NCBI GenBank assembly: GCA_012329065.1
Contig: JAAXPZ010000081.1
Location: forward strand, 1-34,587
Length of the DNA: 34,587 nucleotides
Direction of reading: 5' to 3'
DNA from: Sulfurovum sp.
GTDB lineage: Bacteria; Campylobacterota; Campylobacteria; Campylobacterales; Sulfurovaceae
How positions within the stretch are numbered: position 1 is the first letter of the stretch; each line of letters starts with the position of its first letter. A program made the position numbers and the translations under genes. Under the pieces are notes generated by a model. That model made no database searches. It had not been told where the DNA came from and worked only from the letters and a program-made list of their open reading frames with translations. Shown here one piece after another: positions 8,195 through 19,563 of this stretch.

Positions 8195-9535
8195 CTATCG
8201 TCTTTTCAGCATAAATCCTCGTATTTCATCTTCATCTGATATTTCTTTGTCATATTTGATGACCATTACGCCCTCGGTCTCGTTGATATAGATGTCGTTG
8301 ACACCGTTATGGTTATTCTTGAGTTTCATTAATTTACCTCTGTCAAATGTATCAGTATCTAGATAGATAACACCTCTGAGTCCAGGATTTCTCATTCCTA
8401 CAATCCAAATCGCCCAAAATGCAGATACGACAAGTACCACAGTAGCAACCGCTGAGACAGATCCTATCTCAAAAATTTTACCCGCTAGTGTAGCCCCTAT
8501 GCCCATACCAATATAGGCAAAAGTATTGGCAACTCCCAGTGCGGCTCCTTTTTGGTGTGCTTTGGCAAACTTGGTGACAAAACTTTGAAGTAGAGGCTCA
8601 AACATGTTAAACCCAATAAAGAAAAAGACTACACCCGTACCAAACAACCAGAGTGAAGAGCTAAATCCCATCATAACAAATGCAAGAGCTATAAAGCCTA
8701 TAGAGATCAAAAAGACCTCTTTGCCTTTGTTGTATTTTTCGCCAAATACAGCAGCTGGCCCCATGGCGATAATACCAAAAAATACCGCTGGCATATAAAC
8801 TTTCCAGAACTCCCCAAGTGGTAGATCAAACTTAGACTTCAGTACTAGTGGAATAAGGAAAAAAGCTATCGCAATAGTAGAGCTATGAAAAAGAAATGTG
8901 ACATACATTCGTACTAAATCTTTATCTTTAAATACATGTCTTACTTTTGCTGTCTCTTCGCTAAAAGAATGAGTAATAGATGGAGGCTCTGGAACAACTG
9001 TGAAAAGTAGGATAATAGATATAACAGCAATAGCAGCAGTCATATAGAACAGTGTAGAAACTCCAGCGCTCATGCCTCCTATGATGGGTCCAAGCACCAT
9101 AGCAGCCGTAAATGCAAGTGCTATCACCATGCCCATAGTCGCCATAGCCTTGGCTCTCTCTTCTTCCCGAACATGATCGCTGATCATAGCTACAACAACA
9201 CCGCCTATAGCTCCAGCCCCTTGCAAAAATCTACCGATGAGTAGTGTGGTGATATCTTCCGCCATACCAGCTATGATTGATCCTATAGCAAATATAATAA
9301 GCCCTATGAGTATCGCTAGCTTGCGTCCCATTTTGTCACTCAATATTCCAAATGGAACCTGCAAAGCAGCTTGCGTAAATGCATACCCTCCAACTGCTAG
9401 ACCTATAAGTGTGGGAGTAGCTCCGATGAGGTCTGAGGCGTGGGCAGAGAGTACAGACATGACCACAAATAGCCCAAAAAATCTAAGACCAATAATAAGG
9501 CTTAGATGCCAAACTTTACCTATAATATCTTTCAT
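8195..9535 (-). CDS. YajR-like MFS transporter with C-terminal cytoplasmic domain
   Basis: A 446-residue major facilitator with 12 hydrophobic segments up to about residue 385 and a soluble tail of about 60 residues. Motif A is clear (GILSDKMGRKLAIL), as is the GRFLQGAGAIGGVVVAMISD stretch after helix 4. The order of motifs and the tail (GRGKLMKL-like helix, NDIYINETEGVMVIKYD strands, SDEDEIRGFM helix) match the layout of E. coli YajR, whose C-terminal YAM domain is ferredoxin-like. The substrate is unknown; drug or small-molecule export by proton antiport is the usual inference. The start follows AAAGGATACC. It is divergent from rdgB with a 72-bp shared promoter region, and its stop lies 22 bp from the end of tkt with no obvious hairpin between them. 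Confidence 0.85.
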   Translation of the reverse strand: MKDIIGKVWHLSLIIGLRFFGLFVVMSVLSAHASDLIGATPTLIGLAVGGYAFTQAALQVPFGILSDKMGRKLAILIGLIIFAIGSIIAGMAEDITTLLIGRFLQGAGAIGGVVVAMISDHVREEERAKAMATMGMVIALAFTAAMVLGPIIGGMSAGVSTLFYMTAAIAVISIILLFTVVPEPPSITHSFSEETAKVRHVFKDKDLVRMYVTFLFHSSTIAIAFFLIPLVLKSKFDLPLGEFWKVYMPAVFFGIIAMGPAAVFGEKYNKGKEVFLISIGFIALAFVMMGFSSSLWLFGTGVVFFFIGFNMFEPLLQSFVTKFAKAHQKGAALGVANTFAYIGMGIGATLAGKIFEIGSVSAVATVVLVVSAFWAIWIVGMRNPGLRGVIYLDTDTFDRGKLMKLKNNHNGVNDIYINETEGVMVIKYDKEISDEDEIRGFMLKRR

Positions 9536-9607
9536 GGTATCCTTTCATGGAAAAATATATCCAATTCGCAGGAGTATATCCCGAATAAATTAAAATGAGG
9601 TTAACAA

Positions 9608-10204
9608 ATGCAACTGGTACTAGCAAGTGGAAACAGCGGAAAGATAAGGGAATTTAAACAACTTTTAGGTGACAAAATAGTGGCTTTTTCGGAGTTGATG
9701 GAGAGTTTTGAGATAGTAGAGGATGGTGATAGTTTTTCTGAAAATGCATTAATAAAAGCTAGAGCTATTTATGAAAGATTAGGTGAAGGCTTTATAGTGA
9801 TTTCAGATGACTCTGGTATCTCAGTCCCTCTTTTGGGATATATACCTGGCATATACTCTGCTAGATATGCAGGCGTGAATGCCACTGCAAAAGATAATCT
9901 CTATAAGCTGATCGAAGCACTAAAGGAGAGAGGCATTAAACAGACTCCAGCACACTACACAGCGGCTATTGCTGTAGTAGGAAATAAGCAAATGGAGTAT
10001 GTAGTGCATGGTTGGATGTATGGTGATGTGATAGATAAAGCTATAGGAGACAAAGGTTTTGGCTATGACCCTATGTTCATCCCAGAAGGATATGATAAAA
10101 CTCTTGCAGAGCTCGGCGATGAAGTCAAAATAGATATGTCACATCGCACAAAAGCTTTGGAGCTAGCAGAACCGATTATTCAAATGTTGCAACGGAGGCA
10201 ATAA
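9608..10204 (+). CDS. rdgB: XTP/dITP diphosphatase (RdgB/HAM1 family)
   Basis: A 198-residue nucleotide house-cleaning enzyme that hydrolyses dITP, XTP and related triphosphates to the monophosphates, keeping deaminated purines out of DNA and RNA. Motifs: [18 protein letters not shown] at the N-terminus, [18 protein letters not shown], and the base-recognition loop [20 protein letters not shown], followed by MSHRTKAL. The length is normal. The start has TGAGG 7 nt upstream. Its TAA shares one base with the ATG of ciaB (TAATG), so the two are translationally coupled. Confidence 0.95.
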   Translation: MQLVLASGNSGKIREFKQLLGDKIVAFSELMESFEIVEDGDSFSENALIKARAIYERLGEGFIVISDDSGISVPLLGYIPGIYSARYAGVNATAKDNLYKLIEALKERGIKQTPAHYTAAIAVVGNKQMEYVVHGWMYGDVIDKAIGDKGFGYDPMFIPEGYDKTLAELGDEVKIDMSHRTKALELAEPIIQMLQRRQ

Positions 10205-12066
10205 TGACAAAAGAACAATTTATGCAAGATTTGCAAAAAATATATGATGAGCTGCAGAGTAGGCAGTCGGAACTGAACAACTATTATAGCCTAGTAGATG
10301 ATAAGGGCAAAACAAAGGGTCATAATCCCTATATCATTAAGGCTTCGCAGTTGGTAGATTCATTTTTAAATCTACTGGACATAGAAAAAAACGATGATAC
10401 AACAATGGCCGCACTTACGCGTATAATTAACCTGCGAGAAGATGCACTGGATCAAGTTCTTAGTAAACTTAAAATAAGCAAAGATGAGATCATTGTCAAA
10501 AAAGAGCTTGCTTATGGCTTTGTCAGGATGATGCATCTTTCTCGTCATGGCAATCTGGTCAAATGGGTGGAGAACGAGAAGCTTTTAACACCATTTTACC
10601 GATCACTGATATTAGGTGTGCATTTGGTGGGAGGCAGGCTATCTGAGTGGCAGAGTCATTGGACTGGTCAAATTATCAATGGGATTAATGTAAAGCTGTC
10701 AGAACAGTATGGCGGTGATGATGCAAAAGTTTTTGAGATGCTCCGAGAAAAATCATTATTAGATTTAGATGAAAATGGGCAGATCGGGGACAGATGTTAC
10801 TCTGTTCTTGAAGAAGTAAATGGCAAATACAGAAGCATAGCATATGCAGATGCCTTCCCTGTTCAAGTAGCAGGAACTGTGCAGGCACTAGATAAACTGA
10901 TGGCTATGCTGGAGAAACATGAAGATGAAGTTTTTGGGCACAAAGATAAATGGTTGGCTTATTTTACGGCGATAAAAATAGCTTTTAGCGAAAAGCATAC
11001 AGCAGATTTGATAAAGAGATGGACAGAAGTAGATAGAAAGTGGATGGCTATAAAAACACCCATACAGGTAGGTCATCCACTGGAATATTATGAAGACCAC
11101 TACAGAAAAGCTGTAGCATTAGAATGGGATTTGCGTATAGTCAATCCATCATTGCAAGTGGGCTCTCCTACAAGGCAAAATATTAAAGATTTTGCTTCTG
11201 CAATGGCGGAAGAATTTGGAGCAGAAGCTCAAAAAACTATGGCTAAAAACCTCACCCAAGTAGATGAAACACAGCTCTACATCGGTCAACCGATACTCTA
11301 CTACGCAGCAGAGTTCAATGGGCTTTTTTCAGCCCAAGTAGTACCAAATGATGAGGGTGTGTCAGTAGAGTTGGGTAAAAAGATATTTGCCTATGCAGAC
11401 TTTGTGATGGAGTCCAAAAAGTCTAAGCCTATTATGAGACTTTCTGTTGAGACTATGGGCGAAGAGTTTGTTAAAAAACAGAAAGCTTTGGTAGATAGCA
11501 ATCCTAAGCTATGGCAAGAGGTGTATGACATTTCTACAGTAGGACATGAATATGGGCATATCTTATGGATAGATTCAGATACAGAGACCAAGATGAACGG
11601 CAGAGGGCAGTTCAAGAATATAGAAGAGTTTAAAGCCACTTCGGGTGGACTGATGGCGTTTTTCCATAATGAACGCGAAGAGTTAAAAGAGCATGTAATT
11701 AATGATGTGGTCTCTCGTGCAGTAGGACTGATGGCTTGGCGTGAAGTGGGCGAGGTGTTGCCCTACTACTGCGAAGGGCTTATTCATCTAGATATCTTGT
11801 TTGGCTCTGCTGTTATCACTTACGATAATGAGATAAAGATAGACTACTCTAAATATGATGTGATGAAAGAGGCATATATTTCTGCCTATAAAAACTTGGC
11901 GAGGAATTATCTCAAAAAAATAGATGCCAGTGAGTATCTAGAACAATATGCTATAAAAAGTGACGGTATCTATTTGCCAAAAGATGAGAAGATCAAATCT
12001 TTTGTAGAGCATTATTACGCACGGTATAAGGAGATCGGACAGCAGACGGTGAACTTGGATGAGTAG
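10204..12066 (+). CDS. ciaB: CiaB family protein (invasion antigen B homologue) with HEXXH motif
   Basis: A 620-residue soluble protein with no signal peptide, matching the size and layout of Campylobacter CiaB, which is found widely in Campylobacterota including non-pathogens. It carries a zinc-peptidase-like motif GHEYGH (H448, E449, H452) and, 22 residues later, IEEFKA (E474, E475), the arrangement of gluzincin metallopeptidases; the EExKAxxxGL block recalls the M49 (dipeptidyl peptidase III) family. A conserved N-terminal helical half has GVHLVGGRLSEWQSHWTGQ. I infer a cytosolic metallopeptidase, rather than a dedicated invasion factor, in this likely free-living organism. It is coupled to rdgB. 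Function is unproven. Confidence 0.8.
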   Translation: MTKEQFMQDLQKIYDELQSRQSELNNYYSLVDDKGKTKGHNPYIIKASQLVDSFLNLLDIEKNDDTTMAALTRIINLREDALDQVLSKLKISKDEIIVKKELAYGFVRMMHLSRHGNLVKWVENEKLLTPFYRSLILGVHLVGGRLSEWQSHWTGQIINGINVKLSEQYGGDDAKVFEMLREKSLLDLDENGQIGDRCYSVLEEVNGKYRSIAYADAFPVQVAGTVQALDKLMAMLEKHEDEVFGHKDKWLAYFTAIKIAFSEKHTADLIKRWTEVDRKWMAIKTPIQVGHPLEYYEDHYRKAVALEWDLRIVNPSLQVGSPTRQNIKDFASAMAEEFGAEAQKTMAKNLTQVDETQLYIGQPILYYAAEFNGLFSAQVVPNDEGVSVELGKKIFAYADFVMESKKSKPIMRLSVETMGEEFVKKQKALVDSNPKLWQEVYDISTVGHEYGHILWIDSDTETKMNGRGQFKNIEEFKATSGGLMAFFHNEREELKEHVINDVVSRAVGLMAWREVGEVLPYYCEGLIHLDILFGSAVITYDNEIKIDYSKYDVMKEAYISAYKNLARNYLKKIDASEYLEQYAIKSDGIYLPKDEKIKSFVEHYYARYKEIGQQTVNLDE

Positions 12067-12079
12067 AGTTTAGCCTAAA

Positions 12080-12451
12080 TTATTTGACATTGACGCAGGA
12101 TTCACATTTCCCTTTTAGTATGATATCCTCTATCTGGTAGCCATCTAGGTCAAAAACTACTGGTTCTTGGACGCACTCTATGATGTTACAACTTGTACAT
12201 ATAAAGTGAGGATGTGGACTTTTTGTTATCTCGAAGTATCTGTTTTTATCGTTAGATTCAAATGAGCTTACTAGCCCTTCTTCTTGAAATTTGATAATAT
12301 TTCTATAAAAAGTAGCTTTATCCATAGATATGTGCTCTTTTATATCATTATAACTTAAAGGTCTGTGAGCAGCAAATAGCTTTTCTAGTATCGATATTCT
12401 TGCATCTGTCAGCTTAATTTTTTTGTTTTTTATAAACTTTTCAATATTCAT
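12080..12451 (-). CDS. Fur family regulator, probably zinc-responsive (Zur-like)
   Basis: A 123-residue protein starting at ATG 12451 (MNIEKFIKNKKIKLTDARIS), which has AGGAAGA directly upstream; an in-frame ATG at 12484 would add 11 residues but lies inside the palindrome 12469-12483 and has no ribosome site. The N-terminal winged helix shows LTDARISILEKLF and DKATFYRNIIKFQEEGLV; the dimerisation half has the family HPHFICTSC followed by a second CESC pair, the structural zinc site. Because the gene is divergent from znuA, zinc is the most likely signal; PerR- or Fur-like sensing cannot be excluded. Autoregulation through the shared palindrome is inferred. Confidence 0.8.
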   Translation of the reverse strand: MNIEKFIKNKKIKLTDARISILEKLFAAHRPLSYNDIKEHISMDKATFYRNIIKFQEEGLVSSFESNDKNRYFEITKSPHPHFICTSCNIIECVQEPVVFDLDGYQIEDIILKGKCESCVNVK

Positions 12452-12468
12452 ATTCTTCCTAATATCTT

Positions 12469-12483
12469 TGCAACTCAGTTGCA
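12469..12483. promoter_or_regulatory. Palindromic operator candidate between the Fur-type regulator and znuA
   Basis: TGCAACT-C-AGTTGCA is a perfect 7+1+7 palindrome in the 82-bp gap between the two divergent starts. It lies 18-32 bases upstream of the regulator start and overlaps the TTGCAT (12479-12484) that can serve as -35 for znuA, with TATTAT (12501-12506) as -10. The position is right for repression of both genes by the adjacent Fur-family protein. Confidence 0.6.
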
Positions 12484-12533
12484 TAAAAGTCTGTATAGTA
12501 TATTATAACGAATCTTAAAACGAGGAAACAAAC

Positions 12534-13406
12534 ATGATAAGAAAAATGATTTTACCTATTTTACTCACAGTAAGTAGTTATTTAGGAGCTAATGTAAATG
12601 CCGTAGTGAGCATAATGCCACAAAAGACATTTGTAGAGGCCATAGGAGGAGACAAGGTAAATATAACACTTATGGTCAAGCCTGGAAGTTCTCCACATAC
12701 ATACGAGCCAAAACCATCACAGATGAAAGACATATCAAAGGCAGACATATATTTTTCTATCGGAGTTGAGTTTGAAGAGGTGTGGCTTGCAAAGTTTCAA
12801 AACCAAAACAAAGAGATGAAAATAGTAAATTCTTCTAAAGGCATAGATAAAATTGCTATGGTCGAACATGTACATTCACATGATAAACATGAAGAACACA
12901 AAGAACACAAAGAACATACAGACCACAAAGCACATAAAGACCCTCATGTTTGGACTGACCCAGAAAATGTAAAGATCATAGCCCAAAACATATATAATGC
13001 TCTCATTAGAGCAGATAAAGAAAATTCTAAATACTATAAAGAAAATTTTGATAAATTCATAGAGCATATAGATAAAACAGATAAGCAGATAAAAGATATA
13101 ATACAAGGAAGAGAGTTAAGGCTTATGGTCTTTCATCCTGCTTGGGGTTACTACTGCAAGAGATACGGCTTGAAGCAAATTCCAATAGAAGTAGAAGGTA
13201 AAAATCCAAAACCAAAAATGCTCATGCATATCATATCTCAAGCCAGAAAAGAGAAAGTAAATGTAATATTTACCAGTCCTGAGTTTTCTGATGTAGTAGC
13301 TAAAAAAATAGCAGGAGAGCTAGGTATACCAGTTGTCAAGATTAGTCCGCTAGCAAGAGATTGGAGTAGTAACCTAATTAACCTAACAAAACAAATCGTA
13401 CGCTAA
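12534..13406 (+). CDS. znuA: Zinc ABC transporter substrate-binding protein
   Basis: A 290-residue cluster A-I metal-binding lipoprotein-like or periplasmic protein that hands zinc to an ABC permease. There is a signal peptide at residues 1-20 (MIRKMILPILLTVSSYLGAN). Metal-site histidines are visible in GSSPHTYEPKP, DPHVWTDPENV and VFHPAWGYY, with the acidic ligand probably in FTSPEFSDV. Between the first two lies a histidine- and acid-rich loop (HVHSHDKHEEHKEHKEHTDH), the mark of zinc rather than manganese binders. The C-terminus (KISPLARDWSSNLINLTKQI) is normal. No permease or ATPase gene follows, so ZnuB and ZnuC must be elsewhere. Transcription is probably controlled by the divergent regulator. 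Confidence 0.9.
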   Translation: MIRKMILPILLTVSSYLGANVNAVVSIMPQKTFVEAIGGDKVNITLMVKPGSSPHTYEPKPSQMKDISKADIYFSIGVEFEEVWLAKFQNQNKEMKIVNSSKGIDKIAMVEHVHSHDKHEEHKEHKEHTDHKAHKDPHVWTDPENVKIIAQNIYNALIRADKENSKYYKENFDKFIEHIDKTDKQIKDIIQGRELRLMVFHPAWGYYCKRYGLKQIPIEVEGKNPKPKMLMHIISQARKEKVNVIFTSPEFSDVVAKKIAGELGIPVVKISPLARDWSSNLINLTKQIVR

Positions 13407-13482
13407 GCCAGAATTATCTAGGAGTTTTAGACATCAGTTTATCCTTGCTATGACAATAACCAAATTCTAACATCTATTTAGA

Positions 13483-13488
13483 TATAAT
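13483..13488 (+). promoter_or_regulatory. -10 element upstream of the aminotransferase-hisZ-purA operon
   Basis: TATAAT with no clear -35; a transcript would start near 13495, just before the GC-rich hairpin at 13502-13519. Confidence 0.45.
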
Positions 13489-13501
13489 TTCATCAATTAT
13501 G

Positions 13502-13519
13502 CCGTCGCCAGAGACGGCG
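13502..13519 (+). promoter_or_regulatory. GC-rich hairpin in the leader of the aminotransferase gene
   Basis: GCCGTC-GCCAGA-GACGGC forms a 6-bp GC-rich stem; the shifted pairing TCGCC/GGCGA is an alternative. It stands out in AT-rich surroundings, lies at the likely 5' end of the transcript and ends about 10 nt before the GAGGTAG ribosome site, so it could affect translation or mRNA stability. It matches no riboswitch class I know. Confidence 0.35.
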
Positions 13520-13534
13520 ATAGCGAGGTAGATT

Positions 13535-14652
13535 ATGTTGCTTTTTACACCAGGCCCCACACCAGTGCCAGAGTCAGTTAGATTGGCGATGGCTGAGCCC
13601 ACACTTCATCACAGAACAACAGAATTTGAAGCCATTTTTAAAGAGACTAGAGAGTTGCTATTTAAGCTTTTTGCTACGGATGAAGTTCTGATGCTTGCCT
13701 CCACAGGCACAGGTGCGATGGAAGCAGCTGTGACCAATCTCTGCCATGATACACTTTTATATGTAAATGCAGGGAAGTTTGGTGAGCGTTTTGGCAAAAT
13801 AGCAGTAGCACACAGACTTAAAACTGTTTCTATCAAGCAAGAGTGGGATACACCCGCTACTGCGGAAGAGATTGTATCGGCTCTAAAAGCAAACCCTTCT
13901 GTAGATGCTATAGCCATACAGATATCAGAGTCTGCTGGTGGACTTCGTCATCCAGTTGAAGAGATAGCAAAAGCTGCAAAAGAGATCAATCCAGATATCA
14001 TGATAATAGCTGATGGAATCACAGCCGTAGGAGTAGAATCTATTGATGTTAGAGATATAGATTGCCTGATAGCGGGAAGTCAAAAGGCGTTGATGTTGCC
14101 GCCAGGATTGTCTATTCTTGGATTAAGCAGTGTTGCTATTGAAAAAATTGGAGAGGGAAGAGGATACTATCTTAATCTCGCTACAGAGATAAAAAAACAG
14201 AGACAAAACACTACCGCATATACTGCCGCTACAACTTTGGTCATAGGGCTTTTAGAGGTTTTAAGGCAGTTTGATATTTTTGGGCTGGAAAATCTCTATC
14301 ATGATACAGCCCGTCGTGCCAAAGCAACAAGGTTAGCACTGGAGGCAATCGGACTGCACTCTTATCCAAAGACTCCAGCTAGGTCAATGACTACTATTGA
14401 TGATGCCCAAGCTTCAGAGATAAGGTCTATCATCAAGGATAAGTTGGGAGTCAATGTAGCTGGAGGACAAGATCATCTTAAGGGCAAGATCTTTCGTATC
14501 AACCAGATGGGTTTTATAGAGCCGTACGAGTCTGTATGGGTAGTGAATGCCATAGAGCTGGCATTGGCAAAGCTTGGACGAAGAGTCTATGACGGTACAG
14601 CATCTCGTACCTATAATGAAGAGTACTTTAGTCATATACTGGAGCAGACAAA

Positions 14653-14656
<4 letters not shown>
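13535..14656 (+). CDS. Class V aminotransferase (alanine/serine-glyoxylate type)
   Basis: A 373-residue PLP enzyme of the serine-pyruvate/alanine-glyoxylate aminotransferase group. The N-terminus LLFTPGPTPVPESVRLAMAEP and HHRTTEFEAIF are characteristic, as are LASTGTGAMEAAV (PLP phosphate site), ADGITAVGVESIDV (Asp pairing with the pyridine N) and the Schiff-base lysine K184 in GSQKALMLPPGLS. The substrates are not certain; homologues act on glyoxylate, serine or phosphoserine-like amino donors. It is first in a packed operon and its stop overlaps the hisZ start as ATGA. Confidence 0.85.
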
Positions 14657-16767
<2,111 letters not shown>

Positions 16768-16768
<1 letters not shown>

Positions 16769-17319
16769 TGAGACTAAAACCACAACAGACTGGATATGTA
16801 GCTGGGAAAATTGCTATAGATCTGGCAAATGCTCCATTTATTCGATTGTCTAAAGGCAAGGAGGCTATAGTAGAGGCTGTCAAAGAGATTTTAGACGAGA
16901 ATCTGCGTATAGAGAGAGCTTTGGATGAGAAGGTTAAAGATATTATCGATGATAATTATGATGAGATAGAGTTTCAGCATGCAGACGAGAGGCAACTCTT
17001 TTTTATGATTAAGAAGAAAATGGCATCCGATCATGGTGTAATCATGAATTATGATGACAGGTATAATGATCTTTCCCATACTATATTGGATGAGTTGTAT
17101 GAAAATTATTTTGTTGAATATGAGGTAAATGACAATCAAGTAAAAAATATCATATTTAAAGCATTTAAAGAGTTTGCAGATTCTTTTGATGAGATAGATG
17201 ACATAGTCTATAACAAGATCAGAGGCATGCAGAGAGAAGTGGTTCCTGGTTCTCAAGATTATGAGCTACTATATGAAAGACTCTATCAGGAAGAGTTGAT
17301 GAAGCGTGGTATGCTTTAG
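16768..17319 (+). CDS. DUF507 family protein
   Basis: A 183-residue acidic, helical protein. The N-terminus MRLKPQQTGYVAGKIAIDL, the repeat-like halves (each ending in a region such as FFMIKKKMASDHGVIM) and the C-terminal YERLYQEELMKRGML match DUF507, a family common in Campylobacterota and deltaproteobacteria with no known activity. It is coupled to purA and sits 45 nt upstream of carA, so it is expressed with nucleotide-synthesis genes. No function is assigned. Confidence 0.8.
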
Positions 17320-17364
17320 AGGTGTCCCTTAGTGTCAGGAGAGAATAGAGAATTAGGAGAGAAG

Positions 17365-18483
17365 ATGAAAAAAGTAAGTATCTATTTAGAAAATGGATTG
17401 TTTTTGCAGGCAGACAGTTTTGGTGCAGAGGGTACAACTGTAGGAGAATGTGTGTTTAACACCTCAATGACAGGCTATCAAGAGATAGTGACAGACCCTA
17501 GCTATGCAGGGCAGTTTGTGACATTTACCATGCCTGAGATAGGTAATGTAGGCTGCAATGAGCAAGACATGGAAAGCAAAGGTGCTTTTTGTAAAGGAGT
17601 CATCGTACGATCTTATCAGGATCGCCCCTCTAATTTTCGTATGCAAGAGACTTTGGCTACACTCCTAAAGCGTTTTGGCATTATGGGCATAACCAATATT
17701 GATACTAGAATGATTACCAAAATGTTAAGAGATGAAGGTGCTATGGAGATGATAGCGTCTACTGAGGTACATGAGCAAGATAAGCTAAAAGAGATGCTAG
17801 ATGCTGCTCACAGAATCGAAGAGATTAACTATATAAAACAGGTAAGTACAAAAGAAAAATATATACATACAGAGTCTCGTTACGATATATCAAAATTTGA
17901 TTATGGCATCCCTGAGACATCAAAACGAGTAATAGCTTATGATTTTGGTATCAAGCGAAATATTTTAAATGAACTCACTTTTGCTGGCATAGAAGTGACT
18001 GTTGTTCCTAATGACACTCCAGCTAGTGAAGTTGTAGAAGAATACAAGGCGGGCAAGTGTGATGGCGTATTTCTCTCTAATGGTCCTGGAGACCCATTGA
18101 TACTTGAGAAAGAAAAAAATATCACCCAAGAGCTTATCGCGGCAAAAATACCAATGTTTGGTATCTGCTTGGGTCATCAGATGCTCTCTATTGCACACGG
18201 GTATGATACCTATAAGCTCAAGTTTGGTCAGCATGGTGGGAACCATCCTGTCAAAAACCAGAATACAGGTACAGTTGAGATCACTGCACAAAATCACAAC
18301 TACAATGTCCCTGACAATATCGCAGAAGTAGCGGAGATCACGCATATAAATCTATTTGATAACACCATCGAGGGTGTCAAATATAAAAGCAATCTAGTGA
18401 TGTCTGTACAGCACCATCCAGAAGCTAGTCCAGGACCGCATGAGAGTGCCTACATATTTAAAGAGTTCAAAGAGATGCTGTAG
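17365..18483 (+). CDS. carA: Carbamoyl-phosphate synthase small (glutaminase) subunit
   Basis: A 372-residue subunit that splits glutamine and passes ammonia to CarB for carbamoyl phosphate, feeding pyrimidine and arginine synthesis. The start is ATG 17365 (MKKVSIYLENGLF), 5 nt after TTAGGAG; an ATG-like frame from 17332 has no ribosome site. The N-terminal domain shows FNTSMTGYQEIVTDPSY and ITNIDTRMITKMLRDEGAM; the class I amidotransferase domain has AYDFGIKRNIL, LSNGPGDP, the nucleophile C268 in FGICLGHQ and the catalytic H351 and E353 in HHPEASPGP. carB is not in the window. Confidence 0.96.
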   Translation: MKKVSIYLENGLFLQADSFGAEGTTVGECVFNTSMTGYQEIVTDPSYAGQFVTFTMPEIGNVGCNEQDMESKGAFCKGVIVRSYQDRPSNFRMQETLATLLKRFGIMGITNIDTRMITKMLRDEGAMEMIASTEVHEQDKLKEMLDAAHRIEEINYIKQVSTKEKYIHTESRYDISKFDYGIPETSKRVIAYDFGIKRNILNELTFAGIEVTVVPNDTPASEVVEEYKAGKCDGVFLSNGPGDPLILEKEKNITQELIAAKIPMFGICLGHQMLSIAHGYDTYKLKFGQHGGNHPVKNQNTGTVEITAQNHNYNVPDNIAEVAEITHINLFDNTIEGVKYKSNLVMSVQHHPEASPGPHESAYIFKEFKEML

Positions 18484-18519
18484 ATAATTGAACTTAAAAA
18501 TGAGAGATTAGGGAAGAGT

Positions 18520-19560
18520 ATGACTATAACGATTTTATTTGGGGGTTCTAGCTATGAACATGAAGTAAGTATTGTCTCTGCAATTACTATGAAAAAGGTA
18601 CTAAAGAAAAGCACAGTACGGTTTATTTTTGTAGACGCAATGAGAGATTTTTATTTGATTGAGAATGACAGAATGAAATCCAGTTTTTTCGCCTCAGGAG
18701 AATACAAGAAGAGTAAAAAACTGATTTTGAAGAAAACAGGATTTTTTAGTAAAAGTATTTTTGGATCAAAGGCTGTAGATACAGATGTACTACTAAACCT
18801 TATACATGGAAGAGATGGGGAAGATGGCAAGATTGCAGCACTTCTATCTTTTTACTCTGTACTATTTATCTCTCCCCGCACAGAAGCTTCAGTATTGAGC
18901 TACAATAAACTGTACACCAAGAGCTTTGCAAGAAGTGTAGGGGTTCAGACTATTCCATATGAACACCTTAGTAGGGAGGATGAGAGGAAAATAGAGATGG
19001 GATATCCTGTGATTGTTAAGCCAGTTAGGCTGGGTAGCAGTATAGGGCTTTCTGTTGTCAGAAGTATGGCAGAGCTTGATTACGCACTAGATGTTGCATT
19101 TGAGTTTGATAGTGATGTCATAATTGAACCCTTTGTTGAAGATGTCAAAGAGTACAATCTTGCAGGTGCGTGGACTGGAAAGTGGGAGCTCTCTATGGTG
19201 GAAGAACCTCAAAAAGATGGCTTTTTGGATTTTGAGAAAAAATATATGGATTTTTCTAGAGATTCACAAATACGAGAAGCAAGTATTTCCAACACTCTCA
19301 AACAAGAAATTCAAGAGAGCTTCAAGAAAATATATAATCCACTATTTCATGGAAGTATTGTTCGTTGTGACTTTTTTGAGGTAGAGGGTGAAGTATATCT
19401 GAATGAAATCAATCCAGTACCAGGATCTATGGCAAACTATCTTTTTTCAGATTTTGAAGATATGTTTGTTAGGCTTTCATCTAGTCTACCAAGTGAAGAA
19501 AATATAGTCATAGATTACCAATATATTAATTCTATACAGAGTGCAAAAGGAAAGGCATAA
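18520..19560 (+). CDS. ddl: D-alanine--D-alanine ligase
   Basis: A 346-residue ATP-grasp enzyme joining two D-alanines for the peptidoglycan pentapeptide. The N-terminal FGGSSYEHEVSIVSA motif, LIHGRDGEDG, the ATP-grasp lysine in PVIVKPVRLGSSIGLSVV, the hinge IIEPFVEDVKEYNLA and the C-terminal IVRCDFFEVEGEVYLNEINPVPGSMANYLF are all present. The start follows GATTAGGGAAGAG. It is the last gene of the run from 13535 and ends just before the hairpin at 19564-19601. Confidence 0.95.
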   Translation: MTITILFGGSSYEHEVSIVSAITMKKVLKKSTVRFIFVDAMRDFYLIENDRMKSSFFASGEYKKSKKLILKKTGFFSKSIFGSKAVDTDVLLNLIHGRDGEDGKIAALLSFYSVLFISPRTEASVLSYNKLYTKSFARSVGVQTIPYEHLSREDERKIEMGYPVIVKPVRLGSSIGLSVVRSMAELDYALDVAFEFDSDVIIEPFVEDVKEYNLAGAWTGKWELSMVEEPQKDGFLDFEKKYMDFSRDSQIREASISNTLKQEIQESFKKIYNPLFHGSIVRCDFFEVEGEVYLNEINPVPGSMANYLFSDFEDMFVRLSSSLPSEENIVIDYQYINSIQSAKGKA

Positions 19561-19563
19561 ATA

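Noticed and set aside
12452-12484. Longer start for the Fur-family gene at 12484
   Set aside because: It would put the start codon in the palindrome and has no ribosome site; ATG 12451 has AGGAAGA just upstream.
13502-13519. Known riboswitch class (guanidine-II type) before the aminotransferase
   Set aside because: The paired hairpins with ACGR loops of that class are absent; there is one hairpin with a different loop.
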